From NCBI GenBank assembly GCA_963755195.1, contig CAVWIZ010000004.1, positions 372,001-436,000 on the forward strand: a stretch of DNA of 64,000 bases, in the 5' to 3' direction. Position 1 is the stretch's first letter. Each line of letters starts with the position of its first letter. The notes under the pieces are model-generated. The model made no database searches. It was not told where the DNA came from and was given only the letters and a program-made list of their open reading frames with translations. The translations under genes and the position numbers were made by a program. The stretch is from CAVQJU01 sp963755195 (lineage in GTDB: Bacteria > Acidobacteriota > Vicinamibacteria > Vicinamibacterales > CAVVIG01). Shown here piece by piece: positions 1-10,031 of this stretch.

Positions 1-1016
1 AGTGGGGCAGCCGCCTCGCGCCAGGGAGCCCACCACGCGGTGGCTGCCGTGGCCAGCACGCCAACGGTCACCGCCCACGGAAGCGCTTGCCGCCACTGCG
101 CTCGCGGCTCGGATCGACCAGGGATCGCCGAGTCGGACGACGTCGCGGCGTCCGGATGCGCGATCGCGTCCTCGATTGCAATGCGAGCCTCTCCGATATC
201 GCGCAGCCGCCGCCGCGAATCGCGCGTGAGACATCGAACGATCACCTGTTTCACGGCCGGCGGCGTCCCTCGAGGAAGCGCGTCCAGGTGGATGTCGCCC
301 TTCAGGACGGCCGCCAGCGTGTCGGAGACCGTGGCTTCGTCGAACAGCCGCCGGGCCGTCAGCATTTCGTAGAGGACGAGGCCGAAGGCCCAGATGTCTC
401 CGCGTTTGTCGACCTGCTGGCCGCGCGCCTGCTCGGGACTCATATAGGCAGCGGTGCCCAGAATCGCGCCGATCTCGGTTCTCGCCGGCGTCGTGATCGT
501 AGGCGAGTGCGATCCGCTCAGAGACGACACCGCCAGATCCGTCGCCTTGGCCAGCCCGAAATCGAGCACCTTCGCGGTGCCGTCCGGACGGATTTTCACA
601 TTCGCCGGCTTGAGATCGCGGTGAACGATCCCCCGCTCGTGGGCGACTTCCAGCGCCTCGGCGATCTGCCTGGCGATGGCGAGCCCCTCGTCGACAGAAA
701 CGGGACCGAGCGCGATCTGGTCGGCGAGCGTCGGCCCCTCGACCAGCTCCATCACCAGGGCGTAAGTGCCGTCCCATTTCTCGAGCGCGTAAATCGCTGC
801 GATGTTGGGATGGTTAACCGCGGCGAGCGTCTTCGCCTCGCGCTCGAGGCGTGTGAGCCGGTCGGCATCCTGAGCGAGCGCCGTCGGCAGCACCTTGAGA
901 GCCACCTCCCGGCCGAGCGTCGTATCGGTCGCGCGATAGACCTCGCCCATGCCGCCCACACCGATTTGTGCGATTACGTCATAGGAGCCGATGCGTGTGC
1001 CGGCCGGCAGAGCCAT
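1..1016 (-). CDS. Ser/Thr protein kinase, N-terminal part (cut by window edge)
   Basis: A Hanks-type protein kinase read leftward from an ATG at 1016; 338 residues are visible and the rest lies outside the window. It phosphorylates Ser/Thr residues and is probably membrane-anchored. Visible motifs: glycine-rich loop GVGGMGEVYRA near residue 20, invariant Lys in ALKVLP, catalytic loop HRDLKPAN near residue 130, DFGLAKA, and the activation/APE region GTAAYMSPEQARG. A hydrophobic segment after 'LPWAVTVGVL' near residue 320 looks like a membrane helix, so the missing C-terminus is expected to be an extracytoplasmic sensor, often a TolB/PD40 propeller in acidobacteria (inference). The frame was checked at four places and is intact. 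The first residues (MALPAGTRIG) match the start of the second kinase of this window at 47304, which supports both starts. Confidence 0.93.
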   Translation of the reverse strand, partial: MALPAGTRIGSYDVIAQIGVGGMGEVYRATDTTLGREVALKVLPTALAQDADRLTRLEREAKTLAAVNHPNIAAIYALEKWDGTYALVMELVEGPTLADQIALGPVSVDEGLAIARQIAEALEVAHERGIVHRDLKPANVKIRPDGTAKVLDFGLAKATDLAVSSLSGSHSPTITTPARTEIGAILGTAAYMSPEQARGQQVDKRGDIWAFGLVLYEMLTARRLFDEATVSDTLAAVLKGDIHLDALPRGTPPAVKQVIVRCLTRDSRRRLRDIGEARIAIEDAIAHPDAATSSDSAIPGRSEPRAQWRQALPWAVTVGVLATAATAWWAPWREAAAP

Positions 1017-1110
1017 GGGTCGGCTGATTATAGAGGGGAGCGAAGCTTCACCACTCTCGAATCCCGGTATCATGTACCCGTATCCGGCCAGGCGCGACGA
1101 GATGACCTAT

Positions 1111-3576
1111 ATGAAGCGCGTCCTCTGTATCGTGTTCGCCGTTGCCGTGGCGACCACCGCGACGCTGGGACAAGAGAGCGGCGGGGCCTCGCACAGGGCA
1201 GGCGCGCGGCATGATCAACACGTACTGCGCCGGGTGCCACAGCACGGCGGTCCATGCCGGCGGTGTGGCGCTCGACTCCCTGTCCCTCGATGCGGTTCAG
1301 GATCATGCCGACGTCTGGGAAGCCGCCGTGCGCAAGCTGCGCGGCCGGCTGATGCCGCCGCCCGGAAGCCGCCAGCCGGATCAGCGCGAGATCGACTCGT
1401 TCGTGGCGTGGATGGAGGCGAAGCTCGATAGCGCGGCGACGGCGGCGCCGCCAGCGCCGAAGGCGGGCCACGTCCCGATGCAGCGCATGACGCGCACCGA
1501 GTATGGAACGGCCGTCAACGATCTGCTCGGCATCGAGCTCGACGCCGAAGCAGCTGCTGCCGGCCGAGATCGAAGTCAACGGGTTCGAGAACATCGCCGC
1601 GGCGCTGAGCGTCTCGCCCGCCTTCCTCGATCAGTATGTCGCCGCCGCGCGGCTCGCCGCGCGGCTGGCCGTCGGCGAATCCGTTCCCAAGGTCGCCAGC
1701 GCCCACTATCGCCAGGCCGAAGGGCGACGACCAGGCGGTCCACATCGACGGGCTTCCGCTCGGCACGCGCGGCGGGATGAAGTTCAGGCACAACTTTCCC
1801 GCGGACGGCGAGTACCGGTTCACGATTCCGGATCTGGGCGTGGACCTCTATACGCGCGTGGTGGAGACGCGCCACACGCTCGTCATCCTGGTGGACGGTC
1901 GCGAAGTGTTTCGCGAGTCGATTGGGCGGTCCCGACGACATGCGGACCGTCGATCGCGGCGGCGCGCCCGGACGCGCCAAGGTGATGGAGCGGTTCGCCA
2001 ACATTCCGGTGCAGGTCAAGGCCGGCACCTACGACGTCGCGGTGACGTTCATCGAGCGCGCCCGTATCGAGTCGGATGAATTCGTGGGCTTCCTGCCCGG
2101 GCGACGAGTTCAGCCGCGGCGACCGGATGCCGCGACTGGTGGACGGCGTCCAGGTCGTGGGGCCGTTCAATTCTCCCGGCGTGTCGGAAACCGCCAGCCG
2201 GCGGCGGATCTTCATCTGCCGCCCCGGCAAGCCGAACGAAGAACAGCCGTGTGCCCGCCGCATCGCCGAGAACCTGGCGCGTCGCGCGTTCCGCCGGCCG
2301 GTGACGGCTGACGATATCGATTCGCTCATGCCGTATTTCGAGCGCGGACGAAAGGGCCGCAGCGGCGGCGATTCGACTCGGGGATCGAGCAGGTGATCGC
2401 CGCCGTGCTGGTCAGCCCCGAGTTTCTGTACCGCGCGATCCGAGACGCCGACGAACGCCGGCGATCGCGCCGCGTTCCCCCTGAGCGACCTGGAGCTGGC
2501 GTCGCGGCTGTCGTTCTTCCTGTGGAGCCAGGGGCCGGACGAGGACGCTGCTCAAGGTCGCGGCGGCGGGCCGGCTGCACGACCCGGCGCGCTCCGGGCC
2601 CAGGCGCTTCGGATGCTGAACGACCCGCGCGCGTCGAGTCTGGTGCGCAACTTCGCGATCAAGTGGCTGGATCTGGACAAGCTCGCTGAGGTGCAGCCCG
2701 ATCCGAATCTGTTTCCGACGTTCAACGAACAGCTGCGGCGGGACATGGCCGTCGAGCTCGAGTCGTTCGTCGCGAGCGTGCTGCTCGAAGATCGCAACGT
2801 CGGCGATCTGCTCACGGCCGACCACACGTTCCTGAACGAGCGGCTCGCGCGGCACTACGGCATCACCTCGGTGCTGGGACCGCAGTTCCGGCGCGTCACG
2901 CTCGACGATCCCCGGCGGCGGGGACTGCTGGGCAAGGGCGCGATGCTGCTGCGGACGTCGTACGGCAACCGCACGTCGCCGGTGCTGCGCGGCGCATGGG
3001 TCATGGGCAAGCTGATGGGGACGCCGCCGACGCCGCCTCCGCCCGATGTCGACACCGATCTGTCCACAGCCCAAGGGGCAGGCGCCGAAGACGCTGCGCG
3101 CGCGGCTCGAAAGCCATCGCACGCAAACCGGGGTGCCGGCAGTGCCACGGCGTGATCGATCCGATCGGTCTCGCCCTCGAGAACTTCGATGCCGATCGGC
3201 CGATGGCGAGACCGTCGATCTCGAAGCCAAGGCCCCGATCGACGCCAGCACGGTGCTGCCGAACGGGCGGGCGGTCGATGGCCCGGCCGAGCTGCGCGCA
3301 GGCGTTGTTCGGCGGCAGGGACCTGTTCGTGCGGACGCTCACCGAGAAGCTGATGATGTACGCGCTGGGGCGGGAGCTCCGGTATTACGATATGCCCCAG
3401 GTTCGCGCGGTGGTTCGCCGGGCCGGGGAACAGGACTACCGGCTGTCGGCGATCGTGTCCGGCATCGTGACGAGCGATGCGTTCCGGATGCAGGCGCACT
3501 CCGCCGAAGCTACGGTGCCCAAGGCCGCCGTTCGTCGAGGCTTCGGCGGCCAGGTGCGTACGCTGAGAAGGACTGA
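1111..3576 (+). CDS. DUF1592/DUF1588/DUF1585 cytochrome-type protein (frameshifted)
   Basis: Secreted planctomycete-type cytochrome protein of the PSD family, read across about a dozen frame changes. Order of recognisable parts: signal peptide (MKRVLCIVFAVAVATTATLG); a heme site CAGCH near 1230; the 'MQRMTRTEYGTAVNDLLG' block (DUF1587-like); a middle DUF1592/1595 part with RAFRRPVTADDID near 2300; the DUF1588 block 'RRGLLGKGAMLLRTSYGNRT' near 2930; a second CxxCH (CRQCHGVIDPIGLALE) near 3150; and the DUF1585 C-terminus 'MMYALGRELRYYDMPQVRA' near 3370. About 820 residues. It sits 2 bp ahead of a DUF1552 gene, the usual pairing in Planctomycetes, Verrucomicrobia and Acidobacteria; the pair's substrate is unknown. 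The frame changes look like indel errors because each lost block resumes in the next frame. Alternative start: ATG at 1102. Confidence 0.85.
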
Positions 3577-3578
3577 CC

Positions 3579-4924
3579 ATGTTCCTGACGAAGACGACAC
3601 CTGTCCCGCCGGACCGTGCTGAAAGGCGCCGGCGTCACGCTGGCGCTGCCGCTGCTCGATGCCATGATTCCGGCCGCGACCGCGCTGGCGCAGACGGCCG
3701 CCGCGCCGAAGCTGCGCACGGGATTCTTCTACATCCCGCACGGCGCGATCATGGGCAACACGTCGCACGGCCCCGAGATGGACCGGTGGACGCCGAGCGG
3801 CTCGGGCGCCGACTTCAAGCTGAGTCCGATCCTGAAGTCGCTCGAGCCGCACAAGCGCTACGTCACGTCGTTCGGGAACCTCCAGAACCAGGCGATGGTG
3901 GGCGGCGTGCACAGCCTCGCGCCGGCCACCTGGCTGAGCGGCACGAGGCCCGACAAAGGCTCGCGGCGCGAGCATGTCGACGACGCTCGATCAGGTGGTG
4001 GCGCAGCACATCGGCCAGAACACGACGCTGCCGTCGCTCGAGCTGGCGTCGGAAACCACGCAGCAGGCGGCCGCCTGCAGCAGCTCGGCGTGCTACTACA
4101 ACACCACGCTCTCGTTCCGCGATCCGCATTCGCCGCTGCCCGTCGAGTACAACCCGCGCAAGGTCTTCGCGCAGCTGTTCGGGGAAGGGGACACGCCGGA
4201 GGAGCGCGCCGCGATCTCGAACCAGACGAAGAGCCTGCTCGACCGCATCACCGAACGCACGAGCGCGCTTGCGGCGCGACCTGGGCGCGGGCGATCGGGT
4301 GGTGCTGGACAACTACCTGGAGACGGTGCGCGAGATCGAGCGGCGCGTGCAGCTGGCGTCGAGCCGCGACCTGTCGGCCATCGAGGTGCCCACGGCGCCG
4401 ATCGGAGAGCTGGACGCGTTCGGCAAGCAGGTCGACCTGATGTTCGATCTGATCGCGCTCGCGTACCGGGCGGATCTGACGCGCGTGGCGTCCTACATCA
4501 TGGTGGCCGAAGGCACCAACCGCACCTACAACCACATCGGCGTGTCGGATTCGTTCCACCCGGTGTCGCACCACGCGAACGACCTGGGCCGGCTCGAGAA
4601 GCTCGTCAAGATCCAGACGTGGCACATGGAACGGTTCGCCGCGTTCGTGGAGCAAGCTCGCCGCCATTCCCGACGGCGACGGCACGCTGCTCGACCACGC
4701 GATGTTCCTGTACGGCTCGAACATGTCCAACAGCGACCGGCACAACGGCCATCCGCTGCCGACGATCCTCGTGGGAGGCGGCAACGGCACGCTCACGGGG
4801 CGGTCAGCACGTCGACTTGCCGAAGCCGACGCCGCTCGCCAACCTCCACCTGACGATCCTCGAGAAGGCCGGCGCGGCGCAGAAGTCGTTCGGCGACAGC
4901 ACGGGGACGATCGCGGGCGTCTGA
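3579..4924 (+). CDS. DUF1552 domain protein (frameshifted)
   Basis: DUF1552 family protein of about 445 residues, partner of the preceding DUF1592 gene (2 bp gap, likely co-transcribed). Near the start, after one frame change at about 3597, there is a twin-arginine-like signal (HLSRRTVLKGAG followed by a hydrophobic stretch and ALAQ), so export is predicted. The body carries family blocks such as 'GFFYIPHGAIMG', 'SLEPHKRYVTSFGNLQNQA' and 'GTNRTYNHIGVSDSFHPVSH'. At least four frame changes (about 3597, 3960, 4270 and 4660, possibly also 4800) interrupt it, each with clean continuation in a neighbouring frame. The end is 'KSFGDSTGTIAGV' and TGA at 4922-4924. The function of DUF1552 proteins is not established; the fold is suggested to be sulfatase/phosphatase-like, but nothing here tests that. 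Confidence 0.85.
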
Positions 4925-4925
4925 T

Positions 4926-4963
4926 GTCACGGTAACCGCTGCGCACGCAGCGCGCGCGGCGGT
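4926..4963 (+). repeat. 38-bp palindromic repeat, copy 1
   Basis: Begins 1 bp after the DUF1552 stop. It matches 5914-5951 at 36 of 38 bases. It contains a perfect inverted repeat CGCTGCG-CA-CGCAGCG within an outer ACCGC...GCGGT pair, so it can fold into a hairpin. The two copies flank the toxin-antitoxin module in the same orientation. It may be a REP-like element or a terminator-like stem (inference). Confidence 0.7.
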
Positions 4964-5040
4964 CGATCACGCCGCCGGCTTCGCCGGCATGCCCATGCTT
5001 CGGCCTTCCCGCGAGTTGCGAACTGCGCGATCAGCGTCGA

Positions 5041-5465
5041 TCAAATCGAGACGATGTTCAATCCAACTGCCCTGGCGACGGCATCACATCGTCTCATCCA
5101 GGCACAGAATGCCTTGCGCGTTGCTCGCCTCGGCGATGGCTAGGTGAAGGGCGTCGCCGGCCCGAAGCTTCAGGTTCACATCTCCTGAGAGCTCGGCCGC
5201 ACGGCGAAACTCCGCTCGCTGCGGGACGGCGATCGAGCAATGATCCCGCGCAAAGTCCGAGGAAGCGCGCACGCGCCTGCTTCGCCGTCGCCGCTCGGAT
5301 CTCGCCCGTTCTCACCTTGATTGCCGCTGCGCTCGAAAACTCCGTGATCGACCATTCGCTGACGACCAGGCCCTCGCCGGAGGTTTCGAGCCACGCCAGG
5401 ACAGCTTCGCTCTTCGGCTCGCGAATGAAGGCCGGAACGAGCGCGCTGGTGTCAATGTAGATCAT
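5041..5465 (-). CDS. PIN-domain toxin (VapC-like), frameshifted
   Basis: Type II toxin of the PIN fold, expected to be a metal-dependent RNase. It starts with ATG at 5465 (MIYIDTSALVPAF). The conserved acidic residues can be followed: Asp in YIDTSAL, Glu in SITEFSSA, Asp in RAGDALHLAIA and Asp in ILCLDE. Two frame changes are needed. One near 5245 joins the N-terminal half to CARDHCSIAVPQ. A second near 5085 lets the usual C-terminal helix 'DAVARAVGLNIVSI' follow, giving a stop at 5041-5043; without it the protein ends at 5084. The start overlaps the antitoxin stop by 1 nt (TGATG), so translation is coupled. Confidence 0.85.
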
Positions 5466-5740
5466 CAGTAACGCTCGCTCCGGCGCATATTTCCCACCAC
5501 TGGCGCCGTCATCTTCTGGCGAGCAAGAAATCCGCGCATCCGGCGAACCTCGACCTTCCCAATCGCGCGGGACTCGGCGCTCAGGATCAGCCGTCCGTCC
5601 GAGGCAATCTCACCGACCAGCGTATCGCCCTCTCCGACGCCAAGCTGTTTTGCCGATTCGGCCGGAAGCCGCACGGCCAGGCTGTTACCCCATTTCGAAA
5701 CCAGCAGCCCCACGCGCTCACGGCTCTTCTCACGTTTCAT
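5465..5740 (-). CDS. AbrB/MazE-type antitoxin
   Basis: Antitoxin of the swapped-hairpin AbrB/SpoVT class, about 91 residues, immediately upstream of and overlapping the PIN toxin. The DNA-binding part is visible near the N-terminus as 'LLVSKWGNSLAVRLPAESAKQLG' with a following 'VGEGDTLVGEI'; the C-terminal half should bind and block the toxin. The ATG at 5740 (MKREKSRERV) is chosen because it gives a typical antitoxin N-terminus. GTG at 5746 and TTG at 5752 are in frame but would extend it only with GVA. The inverted repeat just upstream (5753-5774) is a plausible autoregulatory operator. Confidence 0.85.
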   Translation of the reverse strand: MKREKSRERVGLLVSKWGNSLAVRLPAESAKQLGVGEGDTLVGEIASDGRLILSAESRAIGKVEVRRMRGFLARQKMTAPVVGNMRRSERY

Positions 5741-5752
5741 CGCCACACCCAA

Positions 5753-5774
5753 ATGTATATCCGTGTAGATACAT
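5753..5774 (-). promoter_or_regulatory. candidate operator of the PIN toxin-antitoxin module
   Basis: A perfect 6-bp inverted repeat ATGTAT-N10-ATACAT lies 13-34 nt upstream of the antitoxin start. It is AT-rich in a GC-rich surrounding. AbrB-type antitoxins usually bind such palindromes over their own promoter, so autoregulation is inferred from position and symmetry only. Confidence 0.45.
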
Positions 5775-5913
5775 GTTAGCGGGACGCGGGCAGTAGGGCA
5801 AGCCCACTCCGTGCGCGCAAAATCGAGCGGCCGGTGCGGCTCGCGTCGAACCGCTACCGGTGGGCCATTTTGAGGTGCCTACAGCACCGGTCTGAACAGT
5901 CACGGGAATCTAA

Positions 5914-5951
5914 AGTCACGGCAACCGCTGCGCACGCAGCGAGCGCGGCGG
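5914..5951 (+). repeat. 38-bp palindromic repeat, copy 2
   Basis: Second copy of the element at 4926-4963 (36/38 identical; differences at the 8th and 28th positions), with the same internal CGCTGCG-CA-CGCAGCG hairpin. It lies 24 bp beyond the stop of the leftward gene 5975-6822, so each copy sits next to the 3' end of a gene and together they bracket the toxin-antitoxin module. Confidence 0.7.
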
Positions 5952-5974
5952 TTATCGTGGGTCTATCGGGTCGA

Positions 5975-6822
5975 TTATTTCCCGCGCGATCGCTGCAGCC
6001 GCTCGTAGTCTTTCTCGCCCTCGAGGCAGAATTCGTCGATCAGTTCCGTGTCGGCTTCGATACTCTCACTGAGCGTGACGGTGAACGGCTTCGTGTAGAC
6101 CTTCGGGTCGTCTATCGTGACTTCGATCTCCATCGTTCCGAAGTTCTTCCGGCGGAATTTCTCCGTCATCTTCGCGGCGTCGCTCATCGGGCTGCCCCAG
6201 GTGTCGGCCCACAGATCGTCGCGGAAGCCCCGGGTTTCGACGACGAGCGTGTCGCCTTCCCAGTGTCCGACCGAATAGCCGTTCCACGTGGGGTTCATGT
6301 CCGCGGGAACGGACGGCCGTCGATGAAGATCTGCCGGTACATCGCGTTGATTTCGTAGAGCAGCACCATCAGCTTGGGGGTGTGTATCGCCTTGGTGAGG
6401 TGCGGCAGCGTCCAGTGCCGCGGCGGATTGTCGGGCAGGCAGCGCACGTGCGGATCGTCGATGCTGAGCGCCGCATGGCGCTCGTTGAACAGCTTCTCCG
6501 CCCACGGTTGATACGGCAGTTTCCCGCCAGGCAAGTCGCGACCGAGGTTGCCGCCAAGGGGCGAGCCGCCGATTTCGATGCCGCATGGGATGGGCTCGTT
6601 CCGGCTGTTCACGCACTGCCGTGCCTGCGTCGCGTGCCAGAGGCCCGAGAGGTCCGGCTTTCCGTCGGGAAGCCGCGGCGCGGGTGCGGTCGCGTTGAAA
6701 CTCCCGTCGGCTTTTCTCGGCAGGCCCTCGGTCGGATAACGTATCCACTGGCCAAAGCCGATCTCGGGCACACCCGCGCTCGCGATGATAGCAAGAATCA
6801 GGACCTTGTACGCACGCCGCAT
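5975..6822 (-). CDS. secreted 'PDLSG-W / GYSVGxWEGDTLVVET' family protein, copy 1 (one frameshift)
   Basis: First of five members in this window of an uncharacterised exported family common in Acidobacteria. About 282 residues: signal peptide (MRRAYKVLILAIIASAG...), the 'APAPRLPDGKPDLSGLW' block, DPHVRCLPD, 'LLYEINAMYRQIFIDGRPF', then 'GYSVGHWEGDTLVVETRGF' and a C-terminal 'VTIDDPKVYTKPFTV'. One base appears to be missing near 6300, where DGRPFP must continue as ADMNPTW. Start at 6822 is supported by AGGGAGG just upstream. Third gene of a leftward operon after the moaF-like and NTF2-like genes (10 bp gap). Function unknown; I see no catalytic motif. Confidence 0.8.
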
Positions 6823-6832
6823 GACATCCTCC

Positions 6833-7282
6833 CTAAATCGCTCGATACGTCGAGCGCTCGATGGTCCAGATCCCGTCGCGCCTGATGTAGACGTTCTCGA
6901 ACACGCCGTGCTCGGTCCGCCGCACGACGCCGCCGCCCTGTTGGCGAGCCATATCGACCAGCGGACAGTCCGGTCCGATGGTGTCCTCGACGGCTACGAT
7001 GCCGCGCAGCAAGGCGGTAGCGGACTGCCGATCGGCCGCGATGTCGATCGCGTCGTGCTCCTCGAAATCAGCCGGCGCCAGACCGCGGCTTCTGGCGAAC
7101 TCCAGATTGAGCGCGCGAATCGCGTGCAGATCCTCGAGGTGTGCGAGCCGCACCGTCAAGGCGTCGCCATTCACGGCCGCGCTCACCGGAACACTCGCGG
7201 CCGCGGCGGAGAGCGGCATGGAGAGCGCCGCGCCCGCGGTCTGGATAAATGTACGGCGTGTCGATCCGCTCGTGGTTGTCAT
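6833..7282 (-). CDS. exported NTF2/SnoaL-like protein
   Basis: A 149-residue protein with a twin-arginine-like N-terminus (STRRTFIQTAGAALSMPL), hence probably exported. The body 'HLEDLHAIRALNLEFAR' followed by 'HGVFENVYIRRDGIWTIERS' has the helix-then-strand pattern of NTF2-like (SnoaL, DUF4440-type) proteins, a cone-shaped fold used for small-ligand binding or isomerase chemistry. Its start overlaps the stop of the moaF-like gene by 4 nt (ATGA), so the two are translationally coupled. The specific substrate is unknown. The family call rests on pattern recognition only. Confidence 0.6.
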   Translation of the reverse strand: MTTTSGSTRRTFIQTAGAALSMPLSAAAASVPVSAAVNGDALTVRLAHLEDLHAIRALNLEFARSRGLAPADFEEHDAIDIAADRQSATALLRGIVAVEDTIGPDCPLVDMARQQGGGVVRRTEHGVFENVYIRRDGIWTIERSTYRAI

Positions 7283-9043
7283 GCCGGCACCTGCCGCGCC
7301 TTCGGCGCGAAATACTTCATCACGTTGAACCGGCCGGCGTGACGCGCGTGCGCGCCGACAGCGCTCAGGCGCAAGCCGTTTGGTCCGGCGTTATAGTCGA
7401 CACCGCAGTTCCGCATCGTCCGCAGGTTGATGAGGATCGTGCCGAGCGTGCCGTTGCACGCCTCTTCCAGCCAGTAGGCCAGGTAGAGCTCGTCGCGGAT
7501 CTTCACGTACGATGCCGGGCCGCTCCACTCCAACCCGCCCGAACCGTTCTCCAGGAAGATGATCCACGACAGCGAGTGCGGCGTCGCGTAGAGGTGCATC
7601 GACGTCAGCCCCGGCTGGTAGTTCCACGACACGGCGCGGCCGACGAGCTCGTCGGTGAACTCGTGACGGCGATACTTTGGCGGCGTCAGGCCCTGCATTT
7701 CGACGACGCCGAAGACGGTTTTCACGGCGGCCTCGTTGCGCGATGTACGGCGTGCCCATCGTCGCGTGAAGGCACGTGACCAGCGCATGGTCGAAGTCGA
7801 TGACGATCGAGAACGCGTCGTGATCCGGCGCGCCGCCGAGCAGGTGGCCGAACATGATGACGCCTGGCGCGGACTCCCACGACTCGTAGCGCTCCTCGTG
7901 CCACGCGCCTTCGCCTGCGCGCCGCCAGCGGAGCTTCTGGATCTCGTCGAACCGGTAGTCGATGGCCATGCCGTTGTCGTAGCGCAAGGTGAGCTCCTTG
8001 CCGGCAAGGAAACGGCTGATCGGCGCCCTTGTTGCCGGCCATCGCGTTGCGCTCGGGCGAACACGTCTTGTTCTTCGCGATCGCGGCGTCCACCTGCGGC
8101 TTCGTCAGGATCGGATTGGTCTTCATCGGGCGGTAGACCGGACGTGCGCCCTTCGCCGTCGGCGACGTTGCCGGTTGCCGAGCGCGATCTTCGTGCCCAC
8201 ATCGCCGAACGGCTCGAACTGCGCGATCTGGCCGACCCACTCGCCGCGGCCCGTGAACAGGTAGTACTCGAGCGTGTCGGTGTCGTCGAAGCCGAGGCGC
8301 ATGCCGATCTGCTCGGCGCGGTTCAGGTCGAGCACGTACGTGGTCATCGTGCCGGAGAACTCCGCTTCGACGCGTGAGTAGATGTACTTGTCGTCGTTGA
8401 TCTTGATGTAGTCGGACGGCGCGCAGAAGCTCAGCTCGCCGCCGAAGCGGGTGAGCTCGACGAAGTTCGAGTAGAGAACGGTGGGGTAGCACTCGATCGT
8501 CTCGACGCCCGTGTCCTGCTTCCAGTAGAAGCCCTTGCCTTCGATGCGGTTGGTGATGCCGTGCCGCGCCGTGTTCGCCGAAGCTTCGGCGGCGGAGGAG
8601 GCTGGCGTCCCGGCCGGCTCGACGTAACCGTAAGTAGATCTGCCGCTGCACTTCGCGATTGTCCTCGTAACCGCTGAACCAGACCTCGAAAACGCTGACG
8701 AGATTCGTGTCTTGATCGATGACCACGGTATAGCCGCGCTGCGTGCGGGGAATCAGGTGCGAGAACAGGACCAGGGCGTCGAGCGTCAGCGCGCCGTATC
8801 CGGCATCCACGGCCGCGGCGTCGCCCTCGGCCAGCGACAGACGGTTGCGGCTGGTGAAGCGGTAACCGAGCGTCGGACCACCGTCGAGCACGATTTTCAG
8901 CGACTTGCCCGCAAGCGCCTCCGACATCGGCGACGCGCTCACCGGGCCGTTTGCCGCGGCGTCAGCTTGCGGCCGATCTGCTCCGGCGTCAGCTTCGTGT
9001 ACTTGATACGGTGCATCTGTTCCCGGGGATATCGTGTCGGCAT
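7279..9043 (-). CDS. MoaF-like two-domain protein (several frameshifts)
   Basis: About 585 residues, reconstructed over at least five frame changes. It starts with ATG at 9043 (MPTRYPREQMHRI), preceded by GAGAGGG. The N-terminal MoaF-type domain has 'AGKSLKIVLDGGPTLGYRF' and 'VVIDQDTNLVSVFEVWF'; a second unit near 8340-8180 has 'RAEQIGMRLGFDDTDTLEYY'; the C-terminal MoaF_C-like part has 'LTSMHLYATPHSLSWIIFL', 'LAYWLEEACNGTLGTILIN' and 'VGAHARHAGRFNVMKYFAPK'. MoaF was named in the enterobacterial monoamine regulon and is a calycin-like barrel of unclear activity. Here it is first in a leftward operon with an NTF2-like and a secreted-family gene, which suggests handling of a small hydrophobic ligand (inference). 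It is divergent from the hydrolase at 9112 across a 68-bp gap. Confidence 0.75.
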
Positions 9044-9111
9044 GGCGTGTCCCTCTCTGCGCGAGGTCGTATCGTATCGCACTCCACTTTGGGTATGATC
9101 ACGGGGCTGTG

Positions 9112-10031
9112 ATGCTCGACCGGAGGCGACTCCTGACGGGAGTGGTCGGCGGACTGCTTGGCGGCCTGGTCCTGCCACGCCGCACCGCGGCCCAGCAGCC
9201 CGGCGTCGTTCCGCTGAACGATCGACTGGCTCTGGTGACGAGCGGTCGCACCAATGTCCTCGCGCTCAAGGCGCCCGACGGCCTGGTCCTTGTCGACAGC
9301 GGCGCTCCCGAGTTGAGCGATCGCCTGATCGAGTCGCTGCGACAGTTGTCCCCGGACGGTCGAGTGGCGCACGGTGTTCAACACGCACTGCCACACCGGA
9401 GAACACCGGCGCGAACGACGCCCTGCGGCAGGGCGGCGCCGCGATCGTCGCCCACGAGAACACCCGGCTCTGGATGGCCACGCCCATCTGGATTCCGGCC
9501 GAGGATCGGTACCGGCAGCCCCGCCCCAAGACGGCGCAGCCCAACAAGACCTTCTACGCCAACGGATCGATGAACGCCGGAGGCGAGCCATCGACTACGG
9601 GTACCTCATCGAAGCTCACACGAGCGGAGACATCTACGTCTTCTTCCGCGAGTCGAACGTGCTGGCCGTCGGCGACGTCGCGTCGCCCGCTCGGGATCCG
9701 GAACTGGACTACCTGACCGGCGCGTGGATTGGCGGACGCGTCGACGCCTTGACCCGGCTTGTGCAACTGAGCGACGCCAACACGCGGATTGTGCCCGGCT
9801 TCGGCCCGGTGATGAGCCGCGCGGAGCTGCAGGCCGAGCGCGACATGATGAAGACCATCTACGACCGCGCCGTCGATCGGGTACGCGAGGGCGATAGCGC
9901 CGAGGACATGATCGAGGCGGGCCTCCTGCGCGGGCTTGGCGCGGACGTTGAGCGATCCCCACACGTTCGTCCGCGCCGTTCACAAAGGGTTGTGGGCCCA
10001 TCACAACAAGTTGAATCCAAATGTGGTGTAA
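9112..10031 (+). CDS. MBL-fold metallo-hydrolase (frameshifted)
   Basis: Exported metallo-beta-lactamase-fold protein of about 305 residues. The N-terminus has a twin-arginine-like signal (MLDRRRLLTGVVGGLLGG). The metal motif lies near 9385: after removing one surplus base it reads FNTHCHTENTGAND, that is HxHxEN with Asn in place of the usual third His. Acidobacterial relatives often carry Gln there, so the change need not abolish function. Later motifs are VAHENTRLW, 'NVLAVGDVASPARDPELDY' and 'TRIVPGFGPVMSRAEL' (the GPV...-type C-terminal metal region). Further frame changes occur near 9590 and 9950. The end, TAA at 10029-10031, overlaps the start of the ankyrin gene by 11 nt. Confidence 0.8.

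Noticed and set aside
87..1214. Long plus-strand reading frame opposite the first kinase
   Set aside because: It is the shadow of the kinase on the minus strand, which has intact catalytic motifs; the plus frame is Arg-rich without any family pattern.
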